DNA of 64,000 nucleotides, taken from positions 11,725,001 through 11,789,000 of the forward strand of contig OU612066.1 in assembly GCA_914767715.1 (NCBI GenBank), in the 5' to 3' direction. A model generated the notes under the pieces. That model was given only the letters and a program-made list of their open reading frames with translations, was not told the DNA's origin and did no database searches. Origin of the DNA: Membranipora membranacea (lineage: Eukaryota; Bryozoa; Gymnolaemata; Cheilostomatida; Membraniporidae). Each line of letters begins with the position of its first letter. The first letter of the stretch is position 1. Both the position numbers and the translations under genes were made by a program. Below are positions 40,438 to 51,671 of the stretch, piece after piece.

Positions 40438-43400
40438 TTATGTATGAGCTGCAGCTTGTAGCCTGCCGCTTGTTATGTTATAAACACCTTCACAGATTGT
40501 CTCAGCTATCCCACGACCACATGAGGCGACGCACTGCCAGACACTGCTGGCCATCTCACTCTGAGCGACCAATATTCTCCCGATGGCTATGACCATAATG
40601 GTGTTAATAGTGTAGCCTAAGTTTCTCATTCTGAAATATATTGATAAATCATATAATATAATTTGGTGGCTTGATGGCTTTTGTGGTATTCTGTTACCGA
40701 CCACCCCTAACGAGTCGGGACGGCAGAAGATCAACATTGACGATACATCAGTCGATGGACAGTGATAACATACCACTTGTGGATCTCACAGTAACTAACG
40801 AGGCTATCTATCACAAGCAGTATGTTCTAGTTTAAAATAACTTATGATCTAGCTACTTTGAAAATGAAGCTATTCAGTTATTATAATCTGATAAACTGGA
40901 TGTGTATTTGGAATAACTCATAGCTAAAGCTGTGACTTACTTGGTTTGGTGACCACTGGGTGATGGTAAGACATCAACGGGCTCGTTCATCACATACTTT
41001 TTCATCCCCACTGCATGGTCCTCTACATATTCAGGCCAACTCAGACTCCCAGGACACATGTGGTATGCCTACAAAGTAGTCACATGACCTGATCAACAAT
41101 ATCTTTGGATAAATAAAGATATGGTCAAATTTCTTTGTTCAAGATAGTATTTGCTTTACCACTACTACTGGGGAGCTTTCTCTTCAGCTAGAGTAATTAG
41201 CATAACTTGCTACAGATATAAGGTAGCCAGTGTGTTGACTCTGATTGGTTGGTGGTCACCCAAAAACCAATCATATCATTGGCAAGGCATTGGCTAGATT
41301 TAAGATGAGGTTATCCAATTCTGATTGTTTAGGAGACAACTCCTCATGAGAATGCCCTCAATTGTATGCGTTGAGCTGAGTATAAGTCTAGTAAAACACA
41401 CCTCCTTATCTTCAGTAGTGAGCTTATTATTCACAAGCTTACTGTTGGCGTTTGTCCACACCCATGATCTCAACACAAAGAAGTTCATCGTATCAACCGC
41501 CTTATGTAGTTTTGTGTAGCGGTTCACCATGCTGAAAAAAATCACCCAATTAAGCTATATACCTGAGGGTTTTATTCTAATATTTTATATTTTTAAAGCT
41601 CTAATTTTCTGATTGATTGATTGACTGTATTGCTATCACCAAGTATAAAAGTTGTGAGAAAAGGTTGCTGTTACATACACTCTGCTTGTGAAAATATTGA
41701 AATTGCCTTGCATGCAAAAATAGGGTTAGAAAATAGTATTATTAATATGAATGCACATCTGTCGCAAAAAACAGTATTTTCCCCAGACAGTACGATATTT
41801 GTGGGGTCTGAGCGGACCTGAGGGGCATTGTTCTAGGTAATATAGTATAAAATGCATGTTTGGCGGCACAGTACTTACTAAGGTTTGGATCCAGTGAGAC
41901 GTAGACCAACATCGGTTACGTAGGCGGGGATGTGGTGACTCATGATCACCCAAAAATCTCTCAGCATTTTGTTTTTGCATAGAATATCACTGGCGGGTTG
42001 TCTAAAAGTCTGTTGAAGAGGCATATTCCGATAATAGCACAGAACAGTATCAGCTGAAACAAAAGGAGAAAACTATAAAATCATGATAACATATCGAAGG
42101 GAGGGATATGAAATTGAAAATGGGTTATCGACGACCCGATCCAAAATGGTATGAAACATTTCATCTCAGCACCGCTTCCTCCAAATTAGTTCAGATCTCA
42201 CGTGGTAACAATGTCCCAATTAATCTGCCAAATTGTGGCTTAATGTTATTTCTACAAACGACCATGGCTAGCAGTACTAAATAATTTATGTCATACAGGT
42301 ATCGCTTGGGTTTAACTAACCAATGTGTTCCAAATAAGTTTAGCTTTGTAGTTGAGACCACGCTCTTTCTGATATCAACAATGCCGCGAAGAACAATATC
42401 TCACTTAGTCACGTTTGTTGTTGAGACACTCACCGACTTCCCTCCAGGTAATAGGGTTAGTTGCACCACTTGTACAGTGTACTATAGGTACCTCCTCAGG
42501 CTTATTTAGCACAGTATACCAGGCTGTTGTTATCAGAGTATTCACTACTATATCTACTGGAATAATATCTGCTGTCGCTCCAGGCTCAGCGTGGAAAGCT
42601 CTCAGCATTCCATTCCCCATCTACAATGAATTATCAGTGTCATATGTCAGAGATGTTTGCAAACTCCAGTAACTCCGAACTCCGATAAAATTAATAAATC
42701 CACCAACAAATAGTTTGAGTCCCTAAACTACACAGTAAAGTTGTATAAAATGTATGAAGTAGTATGCATTGATGGAGTTATCACTACATGTTATGTTATA
42801 ATTGGCTAACTTTTGCTTTTTTTATCATCCGTTAAAACAGGCTCATCCTTCTTTCATTAGAAGCAAACAAAATCATATTATAGAAAAATTATTTATGTTT
42901 TCCTCTAATATTGCCATTGGCTGTAACTTTTGAATCAGCTTCTCCCTTTAAACTGTTCACGCGAAGGAGTAATTCACTCCTTGCTCTTGCTATAATGGGC
43001 ATTATGAATCTTGACTTTTAGATTAGGTATAACTTTAGAACTCACCGCTATATACAAGCCACTGGGCCCATTATAGTTATCTATCCAACCAGGGAAGGGC
43101 TCCTTCCATGATGAGGTCACTATCGACGGTCGCACTATAGCTAACGGGAGCTCTTTACCCTCCTTCATCAATAGATGCTCCGCTAGGTGTTTGGTGTAGG
43201 TATAAGTGTTAGGTTTGTCTCCCAGGAGCTTCGGTGTTATCTTACTCAGAGACTCATCACCCAGCACGCTAAAATTAAATAAGTTATTACTATCACTTGG
43301 CTACATCTCCTTTAGAGATTACGTTCATCAGCAACCATGCATACATTTAAATTGGCATTGTCAAACTATTTGTATTTTTCCCTTGATTTATTTCGATTGT

Positions 43401-46294
43401 GTTTTTGCGCATCAAGCAGAACATCTTTGAATGATGGTGGATGCAAATAAAAATGTCTATATATAAGTATGTTAAACTAAGACCTTCACTGGTGATGATA
43501 CAATGCCTCAAAAGTTTGCGCCTTCCCAGTTAATCTCAACATTGTTGAGGTGATTTGCTGTATAACTAGCAGTAGGTCATACCTGCAGAGGTTGATAAGC
43601 TGCTGAGGTTCTATGGGAGCTGGATATAATATCTCCTCAATATGATGTCTGTCACAGTTTGAGTATGCAGTTGAGACATGTAAGAACAGCTGTGGCAAAA
43701 GACATATCACCATTTATTGAAAACATAAATACTGAGAAATATTGTAACTTGTAAATAGTAACAGTAATAAATGTCAACCTGTTCACATAAGAGCTTAAAG
43801 AACAAGAAATGACCACAGCGCAGCGCAACAACTTTCTCACTTCAAGAGAGGACCATTCCTTGATATCTACCCAGCTAGTTAGACACTGTGTAACAGCAGG
43901 GAGTTTGGGACAGTCATATTCTGGCACTTTGATGCTAGTTCCGAGCAACTTTATTTAATCAATCTTGACTTCTTTTACTGCCATATTTTGATCAAAATCA
44001 TTTGGATCGCACTGTCAAACTTTAGCAGCAGAAGTTGTAGAATATTATTCCTAAACATATGCTGCCCCATAATACTTCCAGTGATGTTGAATGGAATTGA
44101 CCAAACCTCTTGATTTGTTCGTAAGGTAAGGTAACGATACTAATTTCGGAAGAGATGTGAGGGGTAAAATATATTAATTCCAGAGAAAGAGCAGCACAGG
44201 ACATAGACCTAACTTACTTCAAGTTTATTGAAAGTTTTGCTGAGTTTTATCATTTTTCGGACAGCCAGCATATTCATCTCGACAGCCACCCTGTAAAATG
44301 AGCCAGACAGTGTCAACAACATGATGTTATCTCGTTGGCCCGAGTCATCACTTTCAGATGTCTATGAATGATCTGTTTATTCAGTAAGCTACCCCTGGTA
44401 GATTGTAGTCGTCCCTCAGATACATTATAAAGGGTTGTCCCCTGGACAACAAACTAGTGGTTCATTAACTTTAATATTGACAAGCATGCGACTGTTGTTG
44501 GGATATGGCTGAATCACCAGTCTAACTCATCAGGAAGTATAGTCTAGACTTGACAGCAAAGATCACAACTCTGATAACAGACATTATAACTATAATTAAA
44601 CAGATATGTAGCTAGCATTAAAAACATTAAAATTTGGTGGTAGACATAAATTCTTCAACATTTTTCAATGGTCTGTCTTGAATTTATTAATCAGGTTTTG
44701 GGCTTTGGTTTGGATTTTTATAGCTCACAAATGGATGAAAAGGAATATTGGGGCATCAGACATAAGCTCAACTTTATTTGTGAGGTTCATTACTTTGGTT
44801 GTGGTGAGCATGAGTGATGCAGTTGTAGGTTAGTTGTATGTACACAAATATAATATTGCAATTTTTGATTAAACTATGCATCTGCTTTGTTTTCAGTGTC
44901 AAACCTCACTGAAATTCGATATTTTCGTTAAATAGAGTTGATTAAAATTCAAATGGTCATCACACGCCGCATCCCAAAGCCTGGGCGGCAAAATGTTTGC
45001 TGCCTTAAGGCAAGTCCGCAATTTCTGCGCCAGATTGCTCTCTGTTTGCAGGCAGGTCAGAGCACACCTGGGGGCCAACCAAACCTCAGTAGTCAATGGA
45101 CTGCAGTGGGATTCAAACCCACGACCTTCATCACTTGCATGCTAATGGACCGGCGCTCTAACCAAATGAGTCAAATCCTACTGGAAACCACTTGCCCCTA
45201 GAACCGTAAAAATACGACAAGGACACTGCTCACCGGATTGGCTCATCAAATTTGATTGTTGCTGCAGAGTGAAATACCAGATGGATTTTATTGCTCAGCT
45301 GCTCGGCATCTGTTTGACTTATTCCGAGGTTAGGCTTCATCATGTCACCTTCAACGGGTTTTATCTTCAGCTCAAAATCTGGATTCTCTTTCCTCAATCG
45401 ATCAAATATCTGCGACAGTCCAAGTCAGAAAATTTATTTATTTGGAGTGATATTCACTACTCAAATTTGTCTAAGGTCTCTGAATACTGTATGTGCCAAA
45501 TTATATATTATATTTTATATTATATATCTCCTGTATTCAGACTAATTCCATCATTTAGCTCAGGCCCCCTCATAAGACACTACAGGATACACATAGTGAT
45601 ATATCTCTGCTATTTATCGATTTGAATCAAGTAAAAGAATGACAGTATATGTGGGCTTGGTCTATGGCTGTATCGGTGTTAGGGCCAAAGGCCAGGATCA
45701 GGAGATGGGGTGATTCTCATGCAAATGCATGGCCAATTAGAGGCGATCTGGAACATTTCAGCCCAAATGCTAGATCTATTGTGACATGCCAACTTTTAAA
45801 CACCAATCTGCCTTTCTTGTTCAAAATTACACTTAGTTGGCAAAAATGATACAGCAGGAGATTATTTTTTCAAGGTCAGGAAAGGATCAAAATGATGACA
45901 ATTGCCTTTCTCTGATGGAATGAAAAATTATTTTCAATTTTCAAAAGATTTTCACATTGGAGCTCTTGAAAAAGTGGTAGAGTCATGGCCTAGCCTGGGC
46001 AGCATGCTATCAAAGTGGTAAAGGGTCTATGCCCAAATCGCTCCAAGTGGCAATAGGGTACATACAAGGTATCTGACGTACCTTTTCAGTGAAGATCTTC
46101 CTCATCCTGTCTCGTACAGATTTACCTCTCCTAGGTCTGATGAGTATGTAGATATCACCGACATCTGTACAGGATCGTAATACCTTCTCGATAAACACTT
46201 TACCGATGAAGCCAGTACCTCCTGTTAGGAAGATGTTCTTACCGCTGTAGAACTCAGCAATCGTTGGGACACCACATTCCACTTTAGCAGCCAT
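40438..46294 (-). CDS. Fatty acyl-CoA reductase B (FAR1-like), 10 exons
   Basis: Second reductase of the tandem pair. Exons: 46294-46082, 45409-45234, 44290-44218, 43689-43583, 43268-43046, 42620-42434, 42053-41879, 41531-41402, 41068-40941 and 40630-40438; 534 residues. Exons 2-9 have exactly the same lengths and phases as in gene A, so the pair arose by tandem duplication. The nucleotide motif TGGTGFIG is at residues 24-31 and the catalytic YxxxK at Y212-K216. Divergence is strongest in exon 7 and in the C-terminus, where gene A's hydrophobic tail is replaced by a more polar sequence ending in GRLQAAAHT. In exon 6 the conserved WGE is WRE (NPITWREVG). The reading frame is intact, so I take it as functional, perhaps with altered substrate or membrane targeting. 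Confidence 0.93.
44944..45188 (-). mobile_element. tRNA-derived SINE
   Basis: On the minus strand the head reads like a tRNA. An A-box-like TGACTCATTTGGTTAGAGC lies at 45173-45155 and a B box GGTTTGAATCC at 45119-45109, with normal spacing. The acceptor stem does not pair, so it is not a working tRNA. A tRNA-unrelated body follows (TGTGCTCTGACCTGCC and a Cys/Gly-rich-looking GC segment) and ends in AT-rich DNA. It sits in intron 2 of FAR gene B. Part of the body recurs at about 27366-27440. Confidence 0.72.
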
Positions 46295-47888
46295 GTTTTA
46301 GGATGTTTTAGGATGCTGAAATATGAGGGAATGGTTTTATCAAAATTTAAAACTACTGTATTGCTTGAAAGCTGATTGCAAAGAGTCGTGGAAAACACAA
46401 TCAATACGAGTAATTCAAGAGAGTCAAACATGACAATGTCACAAAATCTGGTATAAATTATAGTATTACCTTTGATTTTTATTGCAGCTTCGAGTTGAAG
46501 AGAACTGGTTTATATACAATTGAACTGAATTCTGATAGTTATTTGATATTTTTGAAATCTAAAAATGATCCAGCCCATCCACATTCCCCAACAGAAAAGG
46601 AACATTTTAACTGTGACTTCCACTTAAATCGGTTTTAGGTAGACGGTATTAGATAACATTTGTTGTCTTAAATTTTAATTCAACTTAATGCAATACTCGA
46701 TTTCACCCCTATTACACATGCCATGGACTGTTTCTCAGCAACTAAAAGCATTAATTGTCATGTCTCCAATCAATGACTCTACTTCAGTTTTACATGTACC
46801 ATAGATGCTGGTCTGCCGTACTGGATTGTGCTGCAGTCATCCAGCAGAGGTTGAACATTGGTTATTCTGACCGAAACAGCCTAAGAAATCCATAAGACTA
46901 ATGCTCAAAGGATTTCACTGTATTGTTTCATATATGGACAGTGTAATAGTGACATTACTATTTCCAATTATGCCATGGAAGAAAAAATAAAAGTGGAAAC
47001 ATACAACACCAAATTTAGGTTGTAAGAGATCCTCGCTACTTACTCCTTGCTAGGCAAACAATCTTTAGTTGCTCAAACGATCCGAGAATCACAAATTTTG
47101 AACTAAAGTAAATAAATAGCTAAACCCACGACTATTTGCCAGTGGGCTTCTGAATCATTTTTGCAGAACATTGAGCTTGAATAGCACGTTGACATCGAGA
47201 TTACACTATGAACATGTGTATCTCTTATCGTTAGAGTCAATTCAGTAGCAGTACCTAACATGTACCCCCCCCCCCACCTAATTAGTAAAGTTGAACACGG
47301 GTCGTCACAAAAAATTCCTTGTGATGGTACTCTTACTAAGTGAATTAATTCACTCTGTATTGCTCAGGGATATACATGCAACAGTATATCACATGATCAG
47401 TATGCTTGAATGGTATGTGTATGCGTGTCTCTGACCAGCGGTAGGCCTATATTTTATCCCAAATCTGAGGCACCAGAGAGAGACACAATAGAAGAAGGTG
47501 TGACCGCTCTTCATGTTAGTTTAGTTTAGTTTTATTATCAGATCCGATAATTCCATATAAAGTGATTAAAAAAATGGATCATGGGGTGCTCTGGGTAAAA
47601 ACAGCACTAAAAATCTTTCAGTTTACAGAAAAATTGTATCACGGTATGACATGAAAAAATGAAAAAAAGCTACGACGTCTCTTCACAGTGCGACATCGCT
47701 TTGGTCTGAAATTGCTGACTGTACGAGAATATGTTTGCATAAAGTCATTATATATAATTCTATCATGTAAAGGGTTGGTAGGAGTAGGATCATTTAAACC
47801 TTCACTAAAGTGGTAATCAGTGAGTTGAAATAATGTAAAAATATTCCTGGAAATCTATCCTCAAAGTTTGTATTATGGAATCAATAAG
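46295..47888. other. Spacer between FAR gene B and the ARF-like cluster
   Basis: It contains the FAR gene B promoter region (next to 46294) and probably the 3' UTR of ARF-like gene A (next to 47889). A run of 11 C residues lies at 47265-47275. No gene was recognised. Confidence 0.45.
47265..47275 (+). repeat. Poly(C) run
   Basis: Eleven consecutive C residues in the spacer between FAR gene B and the ARF-like cluster. Confidence 0.8.
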
Positions 47889-50302
47889 TTAGTTTCCATT
47901 AGACTCTAGCACCTGCTGGGAATCTGCGTACTCTGATGCCCATATGCTCATCAGAGCTAAAGCTTCATACAGACCAACTCCTGTTGCACCGCTTGTAAAC
48001 TTGATGTGACATTTCCTTAAAATAGAAACCCCACTAATCATTGTACAAGTTTGTATGGAATAATTCAGTTTCTTGTTGCATAGGAAATGGATTGAGAAAA
48101 TTGTTGTGTAAGGAAGGCCTGTACATTATTCTTTAGTTGTCTCCCTACTTGGCAAGGTATGACAACTCAGCACGTATAAAAGTTTCATTCGCTTGATTCC
48201 TCATTGAATATTAGAGATTTTTTGACAACACATGTTAATGTCTAGCTTGAACTTGAAACTCTCTACTGAACAAAAAAGGTCTTGATAATGCAAAATGAAA
48301 AAGAGAAAAAAAAATTTAAGAGGCCCATTAGATCAAAGATCAAAGCTTAGATTAAAATACAGCTAAACGTTAGATGTGAAGATTTGGATTAAAGAGACAA
48401 GTGATAAATTAAGGCACACTCAGATTTTGACATTAGACCCAAGGTGATTACCCAAACTCCCTGAGCAGTTGTCTTCTTTCTCAACATGGTTGGACAACTT
48501 TGCACTAATTTATATGACACATAATGATAGGAAGAAAAGGAAGTGATGGCGTTACAAAATATTACAAGACAAGGATTAGAACGGCAGATTGCCATACCTG
48601 TCGTTAATCTCATACAAATGAAGAGCCTCAGAAATTTCATCACTTGAAGCAGCATTTGGAAGATCCTGCTTATTGGCTAGAATGATCAGCGGAATTCCTC
48701 TGAAGTCATCTTCATGTAGTATATACCTGGATAACTCCTCACCTGCCAGTTGCATTCTTTCACGATCGTTACTGTCCACAACAAAAAATATACCTGTAAA
48801 TATATAGAGTGTAAAGAAAAGTATGATCATACTGGTTTGAACATGTTTTGGGATAAACAAACTAACTGTATTCCAGGCAAAATGGATATTTTAAGAGTAT
48901 GGGAATTGGAGGGGTTAGTCATCATTGCTTAAAGGGCAACCAGGGTTTCAAACAACTTCTCATTGATGTCCATTGATTAATAGCAGATTGCACCTTCTGC
49001 ATAGGGAAAAAGACAAAATCTAATTTGGATGATTATTCAGCCAGAATTCTTGTGAAAAATCTCATCCATCAGGTACTCAAACTCAGCTAAAATAGAATAC
49101 CACAGAGCAGTTTCCTGTTCCTGCTATCATTTAGCCTGTGCTCTATCATCAATACAGCAATGTCTTGGAACCTCCCTTAAACTGAAGTGTTACCCAGCTT
49201 AGAGTCAGCAACTATTTTGAGTTTTGTATCGCGTAATGCACAAAGCTGATGCTGCCTAGCACATTATTTATTGCTGCGAAAGTTGAGAATAAAGATCCTT
49301 TTTGTGGCTGTGTTGCTACAGGGCAAGGAGTGAGAGAGGATCATGTCTTAGCCCCCACACACCACCGAGCATGCAGTATGAGAGTTGGGGAGTTTAGTCT
49401 TCATTGCTTAAATGAAATTAAAATAAATAAGAGTGAGTCATATTTTAGCCCCAACCCAACTCCACTGACCAAAACTTGATTACCCACCATGAGAGTTGAT
49501 TGCGTAATGTCTCCACAATTCCCTCATTCTATTTCCTCCACCCGTATCCCAGAAGGTTAGATGTGTCCCCGCTCTGCTGACTACTGTCTCCACATTAAAC
49601 CCGTTAGTTGGTGTTGATTGTACAGTTTCACCAAACTTAAGTCTGTACAGAATTGTGGTTTTACCTACAGAAAATCGCAGATAGATTAACCATAATGGGT
49701 TGCGTGTCTGTGTAGATCTACATAACGTAGACACAAAAGTATTGCATACCAAGACTGAATGAATGCTCACCAAGTGCGTCAAACCAAAGGCGGGCTAAAC
49801 TGTCACTAATTAAATTAACAGCACCCATGCTGCTTGAATTTTCTCAAATACAGAAAAATTAAGGACATTTAAGCTGTATCTGCCAGGTAGTAGAGTCTCA
49901 CGATTTTAGTTTGTCAGACTCTCATGAACACCTTTTGTATATTTATATATATATGCTCATGGACAGAACTCAACCCTAGATGACTCTGTATGAGGAAGTA
50001 ATGAATGAGATAAAGCCAAATGAACCCTCGTGTGTAGGCGTTGGGAAATACTCATCATTCGTTTCACAGCCATCAAATGATATGGATACTTAACCAACAT
50101 CTAAAGCTTTATCTACTAAGCTCTTTAGTTACAGCAAAGAGTTACGCTATCTTCTATACACATCCCGGAAGTGTAACATAACAAGATTGAATGATCACTC
50201 ACCAGCTGAGTCAAGCCCAAAACATACAACCTTTAGCGGGTTATCTACAGTTGAAGCTCCTGCTTCCATCTGGGATGGTGGTCCCACCCTCCTTACTCCC
50301 AT
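47889..50302 (-). CDS. ARF-like small GTPase, copy A
   Basis: Small GTPase of the ARF/ARL family, expected to act in membrane traffic. Exons: 50302-50203, 49664-49488, 48793-48598 and 48015-47889; 199 residues. Gly2 (MGVRR) is present for N-myristoylation. The P-loop GLDSAGKTT is intact across the first intron. Switch I is TPTNGFNVETV with the Mg2+-site Thr. Switch II reads WDTGGGNRMRELW where ARFs have WDVGGQ, so the catalytic Gln is Gly. The base-recognition motif NKQDLPNAA is intact and the C-terminal exon has [12 protein letters not shown]. The tail is longer than in ARF1 (about 181 residues). A second, shorter first exon lies nearer exon 2 at 49828-49771; which one is used cannot be decided from sequence. 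Confidence 0.9.
49771..49828 (-). pseudogene. Extra ARF-like first exon: relic or alternative start
   Basis: It starts MGAVNLISDSL and ends WFDALG at a GTGAGC donor in the same phase as the other first exons, so it could splice to exon 2 of copy A. Compared with copy D it lacks two codons in the first beta strand, and the first P-loop Gly (GLDxxG) is replaced by Trp. Its upstream flank (CATGCTGCTTG and CTCAAATACAG, plus strand) matches that of copy C. It may be the surviving first exon of a fifth gene copy, or an alternative first exon of copy A. Confidence 0.7.
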
Positions 50303-51671
50303 ACTGCTTAAATTTAGTAGACTTCTACTGAGCAGTCCCAGGTATAGTAGGTGTAGGTGTAGGCTGTATCATGTACTGTCAGGTAGCGGAGCCTCAGTGT
50401 CTCTAAATTGTCTGATCTCATGCCTTTAGTCTTTATAGTAGTTGGCTGGTACTAGTATAGGGAAGTAACGAACGTTGTTTAGTAATGTAAGCTTATTTGT
50501 CAGTTATGAGATGGCATTAGGAAGTATGAATCATGATTTCACAGCTCACTAATGTAAAAAGGTTCAATAGAACCTTATCTATCATCTATCTTATCTATCT
50601 ATCAATAGAACCAATATGCTATTTTACTCATTGGCAGAGATACTCCTTGATCATAGCAGTTTTTAGAGGTGCTGCGCCAAGATGAATTATTTATTAATCG
50701 TGCCTGACGTAATAATGTGGAGAGGTTTGGTGGAACTAAGAGTCAGGCAAAATCCTGCCACCCGATCAGGACATGGCGGTGAAAGGTGAACAAAGGTGAA
50801 CATACAAGGCAAAAATATTTCACTTCAGTTACTTCAACCGCCCAACAGATATGGCTGAATTCAAGTGTGTCCCTATGCCTATCAAGTTGAGCTGTTGAGC
50901 ACCTAGTTTTTTATAAATGCATGGCAGGAAGAGATTAATCATTTGGTGTCTGCATCGGTGAGTATCCTACTCTTGGAAAATGAGAAGACAAACCAAATTT
51001 TAAGTGTGTGAAATCTTCATGATTACTTTTGATAGTCAAATATACCAAGCAACGTGTTTCATCAATGTTTGGTAAAAGATTTTCAATTTATTCATCCTTA
51101 ATTCAGACGGTTTCTCCTCTGAAATGGTTTCAATGAAAAAACTTTCCTTGATCCTCCGCATTAAGTTTATGTCAGTTTATAGTCTTATTAGAAAAATTGG
51201 TATTAAATATGAAGATCATACGGAAACAAGAATTGAGGATACTAAACAGGAAAAAATACCAAACGAAAAGTCACAAACAATAATCAACATGCTATGCTTC
51301 AAGGAAAGATAGGAAATAAAACAATATATATATATACATGTATAACAAGCTCAACAATGTGTTGAGTTGCCTATTCACAACAGCAATAAAGCTGGATTCT
51401 TTTAAAAACACACTTATCATTATGACCGGAAGTGCCAGGAGATGTAGCCAACACATTGGCTACGTGATATGAGGAAATTTTCATCAGAGTTGCTACCTGA
51501 GCTAGGAGTAAGGTGCAGGTCTAGTATTCGGCGATGCTGCTTGACAAGGCAGCCTTTGCTGATTTTATTTGACGAAGAATGACATTGTACATTGACATCT
51601 TCTCCTGAGGACTGGTTGTGGTTATTACGAGTTCTTCGTCTCCTGAGTATCTGATTTTCTGTAATATCCCA
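50303..51671. other. Spacer between ARF-like copies A and B
   Basis: Holds the copy A promoter region and the 3' end of copy B. The block at about 50401-50585 matches the upstream flanks of copies C and D. A (TA)n tract lies near 51326-51341. No other exon was recognised. Confidence 0.5.
50401..50585 (-). repeat. Duplicated upstream flank, copy A
   Basis: Shares long matches with 56456-56635 and in part with 58888-58998, for example TTGTTTAGTAATG, GGCATTAGGAA, TGAATCATGATTTCACAGCT and ATAGAACCTTATCTA. In each case it lies about 100-250 bp upstream of an ARF-like first exon, so the duplication unit included the promoter. Confidence 0.75.

Noticed and set aside
45095-45188. Minus-strand tRNA gene
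   Set aside because: A and B boxes are present but the acceptor stem does not pair and a SINE body follows; treated as a SINE head.
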